DNA from: PALSA-894 sp034669145
GTDB lineage: Bacteria > Pseudomonadota > Alphaproteobacteria > Rhizobiales > Xanthobacteraceae
Assembly (NCBI GenBank): GCA_034669145.1
Contig: JAXDNY010000182.1
Span: 1 to 64,000, forward strand
DNA: 64,000 nucleotides
Direction: 5' to 3'
This document shows, one piece after another, positions 26,204 to 33,751 of the stretch. The translations under genes were made by a program, and so were the position numbers. Position 1 is the stretch's first letter; each line of letters starts with the position of its first letter. The notes below the pieces were generated by a model. It was not told the DNA's origin, did not search any database, and was given only the letters and a program-made list of their open reading frames with translations.

Positions 26204-27235
26204 ATGTGCAGGTTCAGATGGATTCCAAGCTTGGCGATCCGCAACCCAGGCGTCCTCGCCTCAGCCATGCGATCCCTTGGCATCGCACTGAGTATCATCT
26301 CGGTATTGCTCGGAAGCGCGGTTGCGCAATCTTATCCATCGCGCCCGATCACCATGATCGTTCCGTTCGCCGCGGGCGGCCCGACGGATACGATAGGGCG
26401 TATCATCGCAGAACGTCTGCGCGTCGCGCTTGGCCAACCGGTCATTGTCGAAAACGTGACTGGCGCCGGCGGCAGCATTGCCGTCGGCCGGGCTGTCCGC
26501 GCAACACCCGACGGCTATACGCTTATCCTTGGGCAATGGGGCACGCATGTCGTAGTCGGCGCGATCTATAGACTCGCTTACGATCTGCTCAATGATTTCG
26601 AACCGATCTCTCTGATCGTGAGCAATCCATGGCTTGTCGTCGCAAAAAAGGCGATGCCGGCAGATGATCTGAAGGAGCTGACAGCTTGGTTACGGGCTAA
26701 CCCAGGCAAGGCCTCGGCGGGGACCGGTGGCGTAGGCAGCCCTGGACACGTTTTCGGTGTCTTCTTTCAAGCCGCCACCGGCACACGGTTTAGTTTGATT
26801 CCCTATCGCGGCACCGCGCCTGCGATGCAGGATTTGGTGGCCGGACAAATTGATCTGATGATCGACAATCCAACGAACGCGCTCCCGCAGGTGCGCGCGG
26901 GCGCGATCAAAGCCTACGCTGTTGCGGCCAAGAAACGCATGGCAATAGCACCGGATATCCCGACGGCGGACGAAGCGGGCCTGCCGGGATTCTATTTATC
27001 GCACTGGCACGCACTTTGGGCTCCCAAGGGAATTCCGCAGAATGTGATCGCCAGACTTAATGCCGCGATGGTGGAAGTCCTGGCCGATCCGGCGGTGCGC
27101 GCGCGATTTGCCGATCTGGGCCAGGACATTTTCCCGCACGATGAGCAGACACCGGCAGCGCTTCGGGCGTATCACAAGGCTGAGATCGAGAAGTGGTGGC
27201 CGATTATCAAGGCGGCCAACATCAACGCCGAATGA
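26204..27235 (+). CDS. Bug/TctC family periplasmic receptor under LysR
   Basis: 343 residues from the ATG at 26204, which has GGGAGAG six bases upstream. An alternative ATG at 26267 begins exactly at the signal peptide (MRSLGIALSIISVLLGSAVA) but lacks a ribosome site, so the first 21 residues may not be translated. The mature protein shows YPSRPITMIVPFAAGGPTD and IPYRGTAPAMQDLVAG. Codon use is less GC-biased than in the window's other Bug genes, consistent with an accessory origin. It ends seven bases before the convergent reductase gene. Confidence 0.88.
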   Translation: MCRFRWIPSLAIRNPGVLASAMRSLGIALSIISVLLGSAVAQSYPSRPITMIVPFAAGGPTDTIGRIIAERLRVALGQPVIVENVTGAGGSIAVGRAVRATPDGYTLILGQWGTHVVVGAIYRLAYDLLNDFEPISLIVSNPWLVVAKKAMPADDLKELTAWLRANPGKASAGTGGVGSPGHVFGVFFQAATGTRFSLIPYRGTAPAMQDLVAGQIDLMIDNPTNALPQVRAGAIKAYAVAAKKRMAIAPDIPTADEAGLPGFYLSHWHALWAPKGIPQNVIARLNAAMVEVLADPAVRARFADLGQDIFPHDEQTPAALRAYHKAEIEKWWPIIKAANINAE

Positions 27236-27242
27236 ATGATAT

Positions 27243-28220
27243 TCACTGGCTCGCGTGCCACGCTCCAAGAGCCGCGCTCTCTTCGTCCGCCGTAAGACCC
27301 GTGACCGCTCCACCGGTGGCATGCGCCCAGGCCAACGTGTCGCGCGCGGTCTCCGCGAGCGGCCGCACGGTTAGGCCGTGATCGCGTGCCGGTAAGGTGT
27401 CGCGTGTGTTGAAGCCTGCAAAGTCCGGCAGTGGGAGCCACAGCGGCAGCGAGCGCGGGCCGGCCCAGCGCCTGATGTCGTGGCTCTCCAGAAACGCGCG
27501 GTCGGCCCAGGTGAAGGTGCAAGCCGACCCAGCGCCTAGGGCACATTGTGTCAGGAACTGGCCGCGCGTGAACGACGGCCCGATCCCGTCAAAAATTCCG
27601 GTCAGGCGGGTTTGCGCGGCCAATACGATCCACTGCGCGAGATCGCGCACGTCGATGAGTTGGACGGCATCGTCCGGTGTCCCGGGTACGAGCACCTCGC
27701 CGCCCCGATCAAGCCGGACGGGCCAGTAGGTGAAGCGCCCCGTTGGGTCCTCCGGACCGGCAATCAGGCCGGGCCGGCAAATGAAGGCGTTCTCGCCCAC
27801 TGCCTGCTCGCATGCCACCTTGGCGGCGCCATAGGTCGCCTCGGTACAATGCTCGATCGCCGGCGCCGGGGGCGCCTTAAGCGGCGCGCTGTCCGCCCGC
27901 TGCCCGGGGGTGCGGTTGTCCGCATAGACGCTCACGGTGGACACAAAGGTCCAGTGCGCGACGCGCGCCTTGAGCGCGCTGACGGCACGGCGCACCTGCC
28001 CCGGATGACGCGACACATCGACGACGGCGTCGAACGCCTCACGTTCAAGCGGCGCGAGGCCATCCGGGTCGTCACGGTCCACGCGGATGAAGCGAGCGCC
28101 GTCTGGAACGGCGCCGGTCACGCCACGCGCCGCGCATGTCACATCATGGCCCGTCGCGCAGGCGTGCGCGGCAATCGCGCGCCCGAGAAACTGCGTGCCA
28201 CCGAGAACCAACAGGCGCAT
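27243..28220 (-). CDS. NAD(P)-dependent epimerase/reductase (extended SDR)
   Basis: 325 residues. The Rossmann motif is LVLGGTQFLGRAIA (GGxxFxG). FVSTVSVYAD and YGAAKVACEQ form the SDR active site, with Ser, Tyr and Lys in order; it is of the atypical mRNA-binding/isoflavone-reductase-like group with a VDVSRHPGQVRRAV segment. Substrate unknown. The ATG at 28220 follows GGTGAGG. It lies between two acetamidase 3'-end remnants. Confidence 0.82.
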   Translation of the reverse strand: MRLLVLGGTQFLGRAIAAHACATGHDVTCAARGVTGAVPDGARFIRVDRDDPDGLAPLEREAFDAVVDVSRHPGQVRRAVSALKARVAHWTFVSTVSVYADNRTPGQRADSAPLKAPPAPAIEHCTEATYGAAKVACEQAVGENAFICRPGLIAGPEDPTGRFTYWPVRLDRGGEVLVPGTPDDAVQLIDVRDLAQWIVLAAQTRLTGIFDGIGPSFTRGQFLTQCALGAGSACTFTWADRAFLESHDIRRWAGPRSLPLWLPLPDFAGFNTRDTLPARDHGLTVRPLAETARDTLAWAHATGGAVTGLTADEESAALGAWHASQ

Positions 28221-28269
28221 TGGACCTCACCAACGAGCTCTTGCCCGATTGATACTCTGAAAAGTGCGG

Positions 28270-28311
28270 TCAGGCGTTGAGCAGCTTCTTCGCCAGCATC
28301 ACATGGATGCC
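28270..28311 (-). pseudogene. Minimal remnant of an acetamidase 3' end
   Basis: About 42 bases that read, on the minus strand, GIHVMLAKKLLNA and a stop, matching the C-terminus of the intact enzyme (GIHVMLAKKYLSA) with several silent and missense differences. Nothing further upstream is conserved. It marks the border between the reductase gene and the AT-rich two-gene unit. Confidence 0.75.
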
Positions 28312-28325
28312 TAAGCAGGTGCCGC

Positions 28326-28730
28326 TCACTCTTCATCCAGACCGTCATCAAGCAGATCGTCTAAGGCTCCTGCATTAAATGCATACTTTCTTTCTACAGA
28401 GCGCAGAAGATCCGCAACGGCCGGCATGTCACTGCTCCGTGTAATAAACGTCTCTGTCAGTGGAGTCTTCTCGAAGATATCGAGATGGTGCAGGCTGACC
28501 CAGTGGTACTCGTCTTCGTCAACGTAGCTGCGTGTTTTGACTTCGAAAATTCGATATTTCTTGTCTCTAAAATCAGCTGAAAAAGCCTTGATCAACCGAT
28601 CAGATGGCTCCGGCAGTTCGTCGACATCCAATGACGTTGGCTTCCAATCGACAACGCCTTCGGCGGTCAGCTTCGAAAGTCGAGACAAGGCCTTTATCCA
28701 ATCGGATGTTCGATACATCAGCTGTCCCAT
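28326..28730 (-). CDS. Hypothetical soluble protein, second gene of an AT-rich pair
   Basis: 134 residues, acidic at the C-terminus (DDLLDDGLDEE). It shows an alternating strand pattern, KYRIFEVKTRSYVDEDEYHW, but no recognised domain. It overlaps the 3' end of the upstream membrane-protein gene by 13 bases, so the two are coupled. Base composition is visibly lower in GC than in flanking genes. A two-gene membrane/soluble accessory unit is the only functional hint. Confidence 0.65.
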   Translation of the reverse strand: MGQLMYRTSDWIKALSRLSKLTAEGVVDWKPTSLDVDELPEPSDRLIKAFSADFRDKKYRIFEVKTRSYVDEDEYHWVSLHHLDIFEKTPLTETFITRSSDMPAVADLLRSVERKYAFNAGALDDLLDDGLDEE

Positions 28731-29278
28731 TTTTCATCGGCGAGGTAGTGGTCGATCTCATATTTCAAAAGTTGAACCTGTTCGTAGGTCAGCCAAAAGG
28801 ACCCAAGAGTACTTAGAGATGCTCCTGCTGGCTGCGCCTCAGCTTCATGTGACAGTCGATCGAACAATTTTGCTGTCTTTTGATGGGTTCGCTTCAAATG
28901 TGATGGTAAATGTCTCCTCACAGCCTCAAGATTCGCCTTCAACGAAGAAAAGACTCTCGTCTTCTCCTGCTGTGGAACCGGCACCTCCTCCGCGAGGTCT
29001 GACAGCATAGATGCATCCTTAAGGAGCTTCTTTCCGATAGTTGGCAGCCTGGCCTTTGCTAGATAGCGCGTTCTGATTTGCGCTACTCCCCACGCGGCGT
29101 AGGCGGATGCGGACACCCCCGCAAGCGAGACAATCAAGCTATAAATTGAAGACCATGTTGCAATCTCGTTTACGAGAGCCGCCGGAAACGAGCGATGCCA
29201 ATTCATCAGATCGCCGCCCCAAAGTACGGCAACGGCAGCCGCAACGCAGACCAATGCAATCAACGTCCACGTTCGCAT
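28718..29278 (-). CDS. Hypothetical membrane protein, first gene of an AT-rich pair
   Basis: 186 residues. Two N-terminal hydrophobic helices (TWTLIALVCVAAAVAVLW and WSSIYSLIVSLAGVSASAYA) are followed by a cytoplasmic helical domain rich in Lys, Glu and Gln. ATG at 29278 is chosen over a TTG at 29299. No family recognised. Its layout (two spans plus a helical cytosolic part) and its overlapping soluble partner resemble small accessory or defence-like cassettes, but nothing in the sequence proves that. Confidence 0.65.
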   Translation of the reverse strand: MRTWTLIALVCVAAAVAVLWGGDLMNWHRSFPAALVNEIATWSSIYSLIVSLAGVSASAYAAWGVAQIRTRYLAKARLPTIGKKLLKDASMLSDLAEEVPVPQQEKTRVFSSLKANLEAVRRHLPSHLKRTHQKTAKLFDRLSHEAEAQPAGASLSTLGSFWLTYEQVQLLKYEIDHYLADEKWDS

Positions 29279-29427
29279 ACTCGGTGGTGCACCTAGCAAT
29301 TAGGTATAGATGTCCGCGCGACTGCCATTTGAACGGCCTGTCAGATTCTAGTCGAACGATCCAAGATTGGACGCCAGTCGAGTGTAGATAACTTAAACGT
29401 TTCCGCCAAGTAGAGACATCAATTTGC

Positions 29428-30366
29428 TCAGGCGCTCAAATACTTCTTCGCCAGCATCACGTGGATGCCCTTGTTGCCGTTGACCACCTGCGTGACGCGC
29501 AAGTCCGCCGCGAGGCTGCACAGCGTGTAGGCCTGCTCGCGCGACAGGTTGGTGCGCCGGCAGATCAGCGCGATCATGTCGCGCAGCGCGATCGTCACGC
29601 AGTCGTCGAGATCGGGATCGAACGCCATGGTCATGATGTGCGTTGGGGTTTCGGCCATCGGCCAGTCGAGGCTCATGTCCTCGCGTACGATGAGCTCGAA
29701 CGTGCCGATCAGCCCGGTCTCGATCGCCGTCACGCACACCTCGCCGTCGCCCTGCACGCCGTGGCCGTCGCCGCAGGAGAACAGCGCACCGTCGACATGG
29801 ATCGGCAGATAGAGCGTGGTGCCGGCGACCAGTTCCTTGTTGTCGAGATTGCCGCCGTTGCGCCGCGGCGGCAGCGTCGAGACCATGCCCCAGCCGGGCG
29901 GCGGCGCGACCGCCATCACGCCGAAGAACGGCGCGAGCGGCAGTTCGAGCCCCCACGGCAGCGTGCCGGTGTTCTTGCCCTTGTCGAGCGGGATGTGGAT
30001 CAGCGTCGGCGTGTCGAAATCGTCCGGCAGCGCGCCCGCGAGTGGCCGGATCATGTTGTAGCCCCAGTCGTAGTGGAGCTGGATGTCCTTGATGCGCACT
30101 TCGAGCACTTGGCCGACTTTGGCCCCCTTCACCGCGACCGGACCGGTGCAGATGTGGCCGGGCAGTTTCTGCGGCACGCTTTTGTGGATCGCGGCGAGCG
30201 CCGGCGGGACGACCAGAGGCGCGGCCGGCATCTGGCTCGCCATGCCGGACACCGTCGAGATCGTCACGGTGTCGCCGCTCGCAACCGTCAGCAGTGGTTT
30301 CAGCGCCGCGTCGAAATAGCCCCAGTGCACCGTGTCCGGCGCCGCGTCGATCCGATGTTGTGCCAT
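29428..30366 (-). CDS. Acetamidase/formamidase family amidohydrolase
   Basis: 312 residues, cytosolic FmdA_AmdA family, hydrolysing short aliphatic amides to ammonia and the acid. Landmarks are HICTGPVAVKGAKVGQVLEV, PLAPFFGVMAVAP, NGGNLDNKELVAGTTLYLP and SCGDGHGVQGDGEV, which carries the proposed metal and active-site residues. The family's usual length is about 310-400. Two partial copies of its 3' end lie to the left at 28270 and 24510. Divergent from the 30535 gene. Confidence 0.9.
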   Translation of the reverse strand: MAQHRIDAAPDTVHWGYFDAALKPLLTVASGDTVTISTVSGMASQMPAAPLVVPPALAAIHKSVPQKLPGHICTGPVAVKGAKVGQVLEVRIKDIQLHYDWGYNMIRPLAGALPDDFDTPTLIHIPLDKGKNTGTLPWGLELPLAPFFGVMAVAPPPGWGMVSTLPPRRNGGNLDNKELVAGTTLYLPIHVDGALFSCGDGHGVQGDGEVCVTAIETGLIGTFELIVREDMSLDWPMAETPTHIMTMAFDPDLDDCVTIALRDMIALICRRTNLSREQAYTLCSLAADLRVTQVVNGNKGIHVMLAKKYLSA

Positions 30367-30534
30367 GGCTTCCCCGCTTCGGCGCTACCATTTCTGAAAA
30401 ATGAAAAACTCGCCAGCCGGAATCGGCGCATGGCGGTCAATTGATGCGCAAGGAGCGCACGCCGGCTGGTTCCGACCCGTCGCAATTCCGCGCCAATTTG
30501 CATATGTGCTCGGTGTTGGAACGGGGAGGCTTTC

Positions 30535-31383
30535 ATGCGTCTGGCATTTGTTTCGGTGGCGATCTGTGCCGCATTCCTTGCTGCGCCCGCGAGCGCGCAG
30601 CAGACCTTGCCGCGGCCGCCGAGCCAGATGCCGCCGCCGGGCGCGCAGCAGAAAGCGCCACAACAGCAGCAGCAGCAGCAGAAAGGCGCAGCCCCGCCCC
30701 AGCAGGCCCAGCCACCGATGGCACCGCCTGCACCCTACGGCACGCTCACGGTCGCGCCGCCCAAGCCGCTCGACGATCCGAGTCTTGCGGCCTTCCGCAA
30801 GGATCTGACGACAATCGCGCAGCGCAAGGATCGCGCGGCGCTTGCCAAACTCGTGCTCGTCCAAGGCTTCTTCTGGCTGCAGGAAAGTGGCAACGCGGCC
30901 GGCAAGAAGACCGGCATCGAGGCGCTCGCGACCGCGCTCAATCTGGCCGCCAAGGACGGCTCGGGCTGGGAATCGCTGTCGGAGTTCGCCGCGGACGAAA
31001 CCGCCGCGCCCTATCCGGATCGCCCCAACACGGTCTGCTCGCCCGCCGGGCCGCAGTTCAATCCGGCGGACCTGGAGAAACTCGCCGAATCCACCAAGAC
31101 CGACATCGGCGACTGGGGCTTCACGGCGGCCGACGGCGTCGAGGTGCGCGCCACCGCGACGCAAAACGCGCCGGTGATCGAGAAGCTCGGCATGCAGTTC
31201 GTGCGCGTGATGCCCGATGTGGCGCCGAACGCCAGCCAGGACTTCATGCGCATCGTGACGCCGAGCGGCAAGGTCGGGTTCGTGGCGGCCGAGGCGATCA
31301 ACCCGCTCGGCTCGGACCAGCTTTGCTACGGCAAGGACGCAGGCGGCGCCTGGAAGATCGTCGGCATGATCGGCGGCGGCTAA
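30535..31383 (+). CDS. Secreted protein with a polyglutamine linker and a C-terminal SH3-like domain
   Basis: 282 residues. The signal peptide ends ASAQ. A Pro/Gln-rich region includes an uninterrupted run of seven Gln codons near residue 45. A helical middle domain (residues 80-140) follows, and a C-terminal part, GVEVRATATQNAPVIEKLG with VRVMPDV and GKVGFVAAEAI, has the pattern of a bacterial SH3 domain. Probably acts in the periplasm or on the wall; function unknown. GGGGAGG precedes the ATG. Confidence 0.7.
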   Translation: MRLAFVSVAICAAFLAAPASAQQTLPRPPSQMPPPGAQQKAPQQQQQQQKGAAPPQQAQPPMAPPAPYGTLTVAPPKPLDDPSLAAFRKDLTTIAQRKDRAALAKLVLVQGFFWLQESGNAAGKKTGIEALATALNLAAKDGSGWESLSEFAADETAAPYPDRPNTVCSPAGPQFNPADLEKLAESTKTDIGDWGFTAADGVEVRATATQNAPVIEKLGMQFVRVMPDVAPNASQDFMRIVTPSGKVGFVAAEAINPLGSDQLCYGKDAGGAWKIVGMIGGG

Positions 31384-31522
31384 CACCGAAGCGCGCCCCA
31401 TATTCCTGCAACAGTATAACAGTTGTCGGCGGCATTACGCCCTTGGCCGTTCAAACAGGTTTGACTTGAGCGGCGGCGCCGTAAAGCCGAGCATGCCCCT
31501 ATTCGTTCAAGGGGAGACATCC

Positions 31523-32446
31523 ATGTCACGTGTTGGAGTTGCTTTGCTTGCGGTCGCGACCGTCGCGCTCGCCGTTCCGGCCGCGGCGCAAGCGCCGCAG
31601 GCGCCGCCGTCACCACCCGCGGCACAGCCGGCGCCGCAGCGCCCGCAGATCGCCACCACCAAGGTCGACGGCACCGAGGGCGTCTACATCTTCCGCAATG
31701 GCAATCATCAGTCGATGTTCGTCGTCACCAAGGACGGCGTAATCGCGACCGATCCGATCGCCTATGGCCGCCCGACCGGCGGACAGCAATATGTCGACGA
31801 GATCAAGAAGGTCACCGACAAGCCGATCAAGTACCTGATCTACAGCCACGTCCACTTCGATCACATCGCCGGCGGCAAGGCGTTCAAGGACGCGGGCGCC
31901 AAGGTGATCGCGCACAAGAACGCCACCGCGCGGCTCAAGGTGCTGAACGACCCGCACACCGTCATTCCGGATGAGTCGATCGGCGACAAGAAAACCATCA
32001 AGCTCGGCGGCACCACGCTGGAGCTTTCCTATCTCGGCCTCAATCACTCGGACTCGACGCTGGTCATGCGGCTGCCGAAGGAGAAGATCGTGTTCATCGT
32101 CGACACGATCCCGGTCGGCGCGTTTCCGGGCCGCGGCTTCATCGACATCTATCCGCTCGAGACCGAGGACTTCATCAAGAAGGTGATCGCGATGGACTGG
32201 GAGCGCATGATCCCCGGACATCCCGGCCCCGGCGACCGGCTCGGCACCAAGAAGGACGCGCAGGACGTGCTGACGCTGATGCAGGAGGCCTCCGCCCAGA
32301 TCAAGACGGACGCGCAGGCGGGCAAGTGCTGGGACGCGGTCGAGAAGGACTTCAAGATGGAGAAGTACGCCACCCTGCCCGGCTATGCGGCCGGCCTGCC
32401 GATGGTCGCGCGGCGCTATTGCGCGCTGTGGGGGCGTGGGGCGTAA
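31523..32446 (+). CDS. Exported metallo-beta-lactamase-fold hydrolase
   Basis: 307 residues with a signal peptide ending AAAQ and a Pro/Ala linker. The MBL metal motif is YSHVHFDHIAGG (H109, H111, D113, H114). Later ligands lie in GLNHSDST, IVDTIPVG and MIPGHPGPGD. It resembles the periplasmic quinoprotein-relay and subclass B-like MBL proteins; true beta-lactamase activity is not implied. Start follows GGGGAGA. A palindromic element lies directly downstream. Confidence 0.85.
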   Translation: MSRVGVALLAVATVALAVPAAAQAPQAPPSPPAAQPAPQRPQIATTKVDGTEGVYIFRNGNHQSMFVVTKDGVIATDPIAYGRPTGGQQYVDEIKKVTDKPIKYLIYSHVHFDHIAGGKAFKDAGAKVIAHKNATARLKVLNDPHTVIPDESIGDKKTIKLGGTTLELSYLGLNHSDSTLVMRLPKEKIVFIVDTIPVGAFPGRGFIDIYPLETEDFIKKVIAMDWERMIPGHPGPGDRLGTKKDAQDVLTLMQEASAQIKTDAQAGKCWDAVEKDFKMEKYATLPGYAAGLPMVARRYCALWGRGA

Positions 32447-32453
32447 GGCTCCG

Positions 32454-32619
32454 CCCTCTCCCCGCTTGCGGGGAGAGGGTGCCGAGCGAATGCGAGGCGG
32501 GTGAGGGGCAATCGTTAGACGCGGAATTGCGGCAACTCTCCCTCACCCGCGCAGTGGATGCGCCGACCCCGGATCAAGTCCGGGGCAGGCTCTCTCCTCG
32601 CAAGCGGGGAGAGGTGAAG
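32454..32619. repeat. Type-2 palindromic element (intergenic copy)
   Basis: Starts CCCTCTCCCCGCTTGCGGGG and ends CTCGCAAGCGGGGAGAGGTG. It contains a nested palindrome, CCCCGGATCAAGTCCGGGG, at 32567-32585. It belongs to the same family as the translated copies in the GT87 gene and uvrB and lies between convergent genes, where it could also act as a terminator. Confidence 0.85.
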
Positions 32620-32639
32620 CAGGAGAAAGCGGTGCGCGT

Positions 32640-33362
32640 TCACCGCGCCGCCGCGGCGGCCTTGGCGATCGACTCCGCGGTCTGCCCGAACAGGATCGCG
32701 CGCTCCTCCGCGGTGCGGATGCCGCCGGCATTCGGATTGATCTCCTTCGCCTTGGCATAGGCGCGCTCAACCGCGGGCCGCGCGCGAATAGCATCGAGCC
32801 AGCGCTTGATGTGCGGGAAATCGGCGATGTTCTGCCCCTGCCGCTCGTGCGGCACGATCCACGGATAGCTCGCCATGTCGGCGATCGAGTAGTCGCCCGC
32901 GACGTATTCGTGATCCGCAAGCCGCCGGTTGAGCACGCCGTAGAGCCGGTTCACCTCGTTGCGGTAGCGGTCCATCGCGTAGGGGATCTTCTCCTGCGCA
33001 TAATTCGAGAAGTGATTGTTCTGCCCCGAATTCGGCCCGAGATTGGCCATCTGCCAGAACAGCCATTCGAGCACAGCCGTGCGCCCGCGCAGGTCCTGCG
33101 GGATGAATTTCTTGGTCTTGTCGGCGAGGTAGAGCAGCATCGCGCCCGACTCGAACACCGCGATCGGCGCGCCGCCGCCCGGGGGATCGTGGTCGACCAT
33201 CGCCGGAATGCGGTTGTTCGGCGAGATCGCTAGAAAGTCCTTGGCGAATTGCTCCCCTTTTCCGATGTTCACGGGAAATATCTTGTATGGCAGTGCGGTC
33301 TCTTCGAGAAAAATCGTGATCTTGTGGCCGTTCGGCGTGGTCCAGTAATGCAGGTCGATCAT
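32640..33362 (-). CDS. Nu-class glutathione S-transferase-like protein (YfcG/YghU type)
   Basis: 240 residues beginning MIDLHYWTTPNGHKITIFLEE, the signature of the Nu-class/disulfide-bond oxidoreductase GSTs, in which TTPNGxK binds glutathione. ISPNNRIPAMVD and FESGAMLLYLADK complete the thioredoxin half, and VAGDYSIADMASYPW is the C-terminal N-cap motif. Probably reduces disulfides or peroxides with two glutathione molecules. The start at 33362 agrees with the first beta strand. Confidence 0.88.
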   Translation of the reverse strand: MIDLHYWTTPNGHKITIFLEETALPYKIFPVNIGKGEQFAKDFLAISPNNRIPAMVDHDPPGGGAPIAVFESGAMLLYLADKTKKFIPQDLRGRTAVLEWLFWQMANLGPNSGQNNHFSNYAQEKIPYAMDRYRNEVNRLYGVLNRRLADHEYVAGDYSIADMASYPWIVPHERQGQNIADFPHIKRWLDAIRARPAVERAYAKAKEINPNAGGIRTAEERAILFGQTAESIAKAAAAAR

Positions 33363-33424
33363 GGATGGCACCCTTTGATTGGATCGGCGCGGTCTAACAT
33401 AATGGCTGCGGGAGCACACGTCAG

Positions 33425-33652
33425 ATGTCGGTGATCAGCCAGTCCGCCGGCCCCGCGCGCGAACCGCGCCGCCTTTCCTGCGCGCGCTGCGGCACGGCGT
33501 TCGAATGCGGCGTTGGCACAGGGCATTGCTGGTGCGCCGAGGAGGACTTTCGGCTGCCGATGCCGGCGGATTCGGGCGAGGACTGTCTGTGCCAGGGGTG
33601 TTTGCGCAAGGCGGCCGCGCATTCCGGTGTCATCATCCGCGAAGGCGGATGA
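33425..33652 (+). CDS. Cysteine-rich CWC family protein
   Basis: 75 residues with the pattern CARCGTAFECG, HCWCA and CLCQGCL: seven cysteines arranged as in the Cys_rich_CWC family, which is expected to bind zinc. Function unknown. Its final codons and stop fall inside a palindromic repeat (GATGATCC), so the repeat supplies the C-terminus. Confidence 0.8.
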   Translation: MSVISQSAGPAREPRRLSCARCGTAFECGVGTGHCWCAEEDFRLPMPADSGEDCLCQGCLRKAAAHSGVIIREGG

Positions 33653-33743
33653 TCCAGTAAACGCCAATTTCACGTGGGGCACGGTCGCGCGTTCACCAAG
33701 ACACTTCGGTGGCTACTGGACGCCCCGCCGTCGCGGGCATGAC
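33629..33743. repeat. Type-3 palindromic element overlapping a gene end
   Basis: Left half GTCATCATCCGCGAAGGCGG followed by ATGATCCAGTAA; right half TACTGGACGCCCCGCCGTCG followed by CGGGCATGAC. Inverted pair of about 30 bases around a 50-base spacer. It lies between the CWC gene (overlapping its stop) and the GGDEF-EAL gene. Confidence 0.8.
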
Positions 33744-33751
33744 AAGGGCAA

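Noticed and set aside
24510..29428. Insertion sequence or transposon enclosing the accessory genes
   Set aside because: No transposase, terminal inverted repeats or target duplications were seen; only acetamidase 3'-end copies mark the borders.
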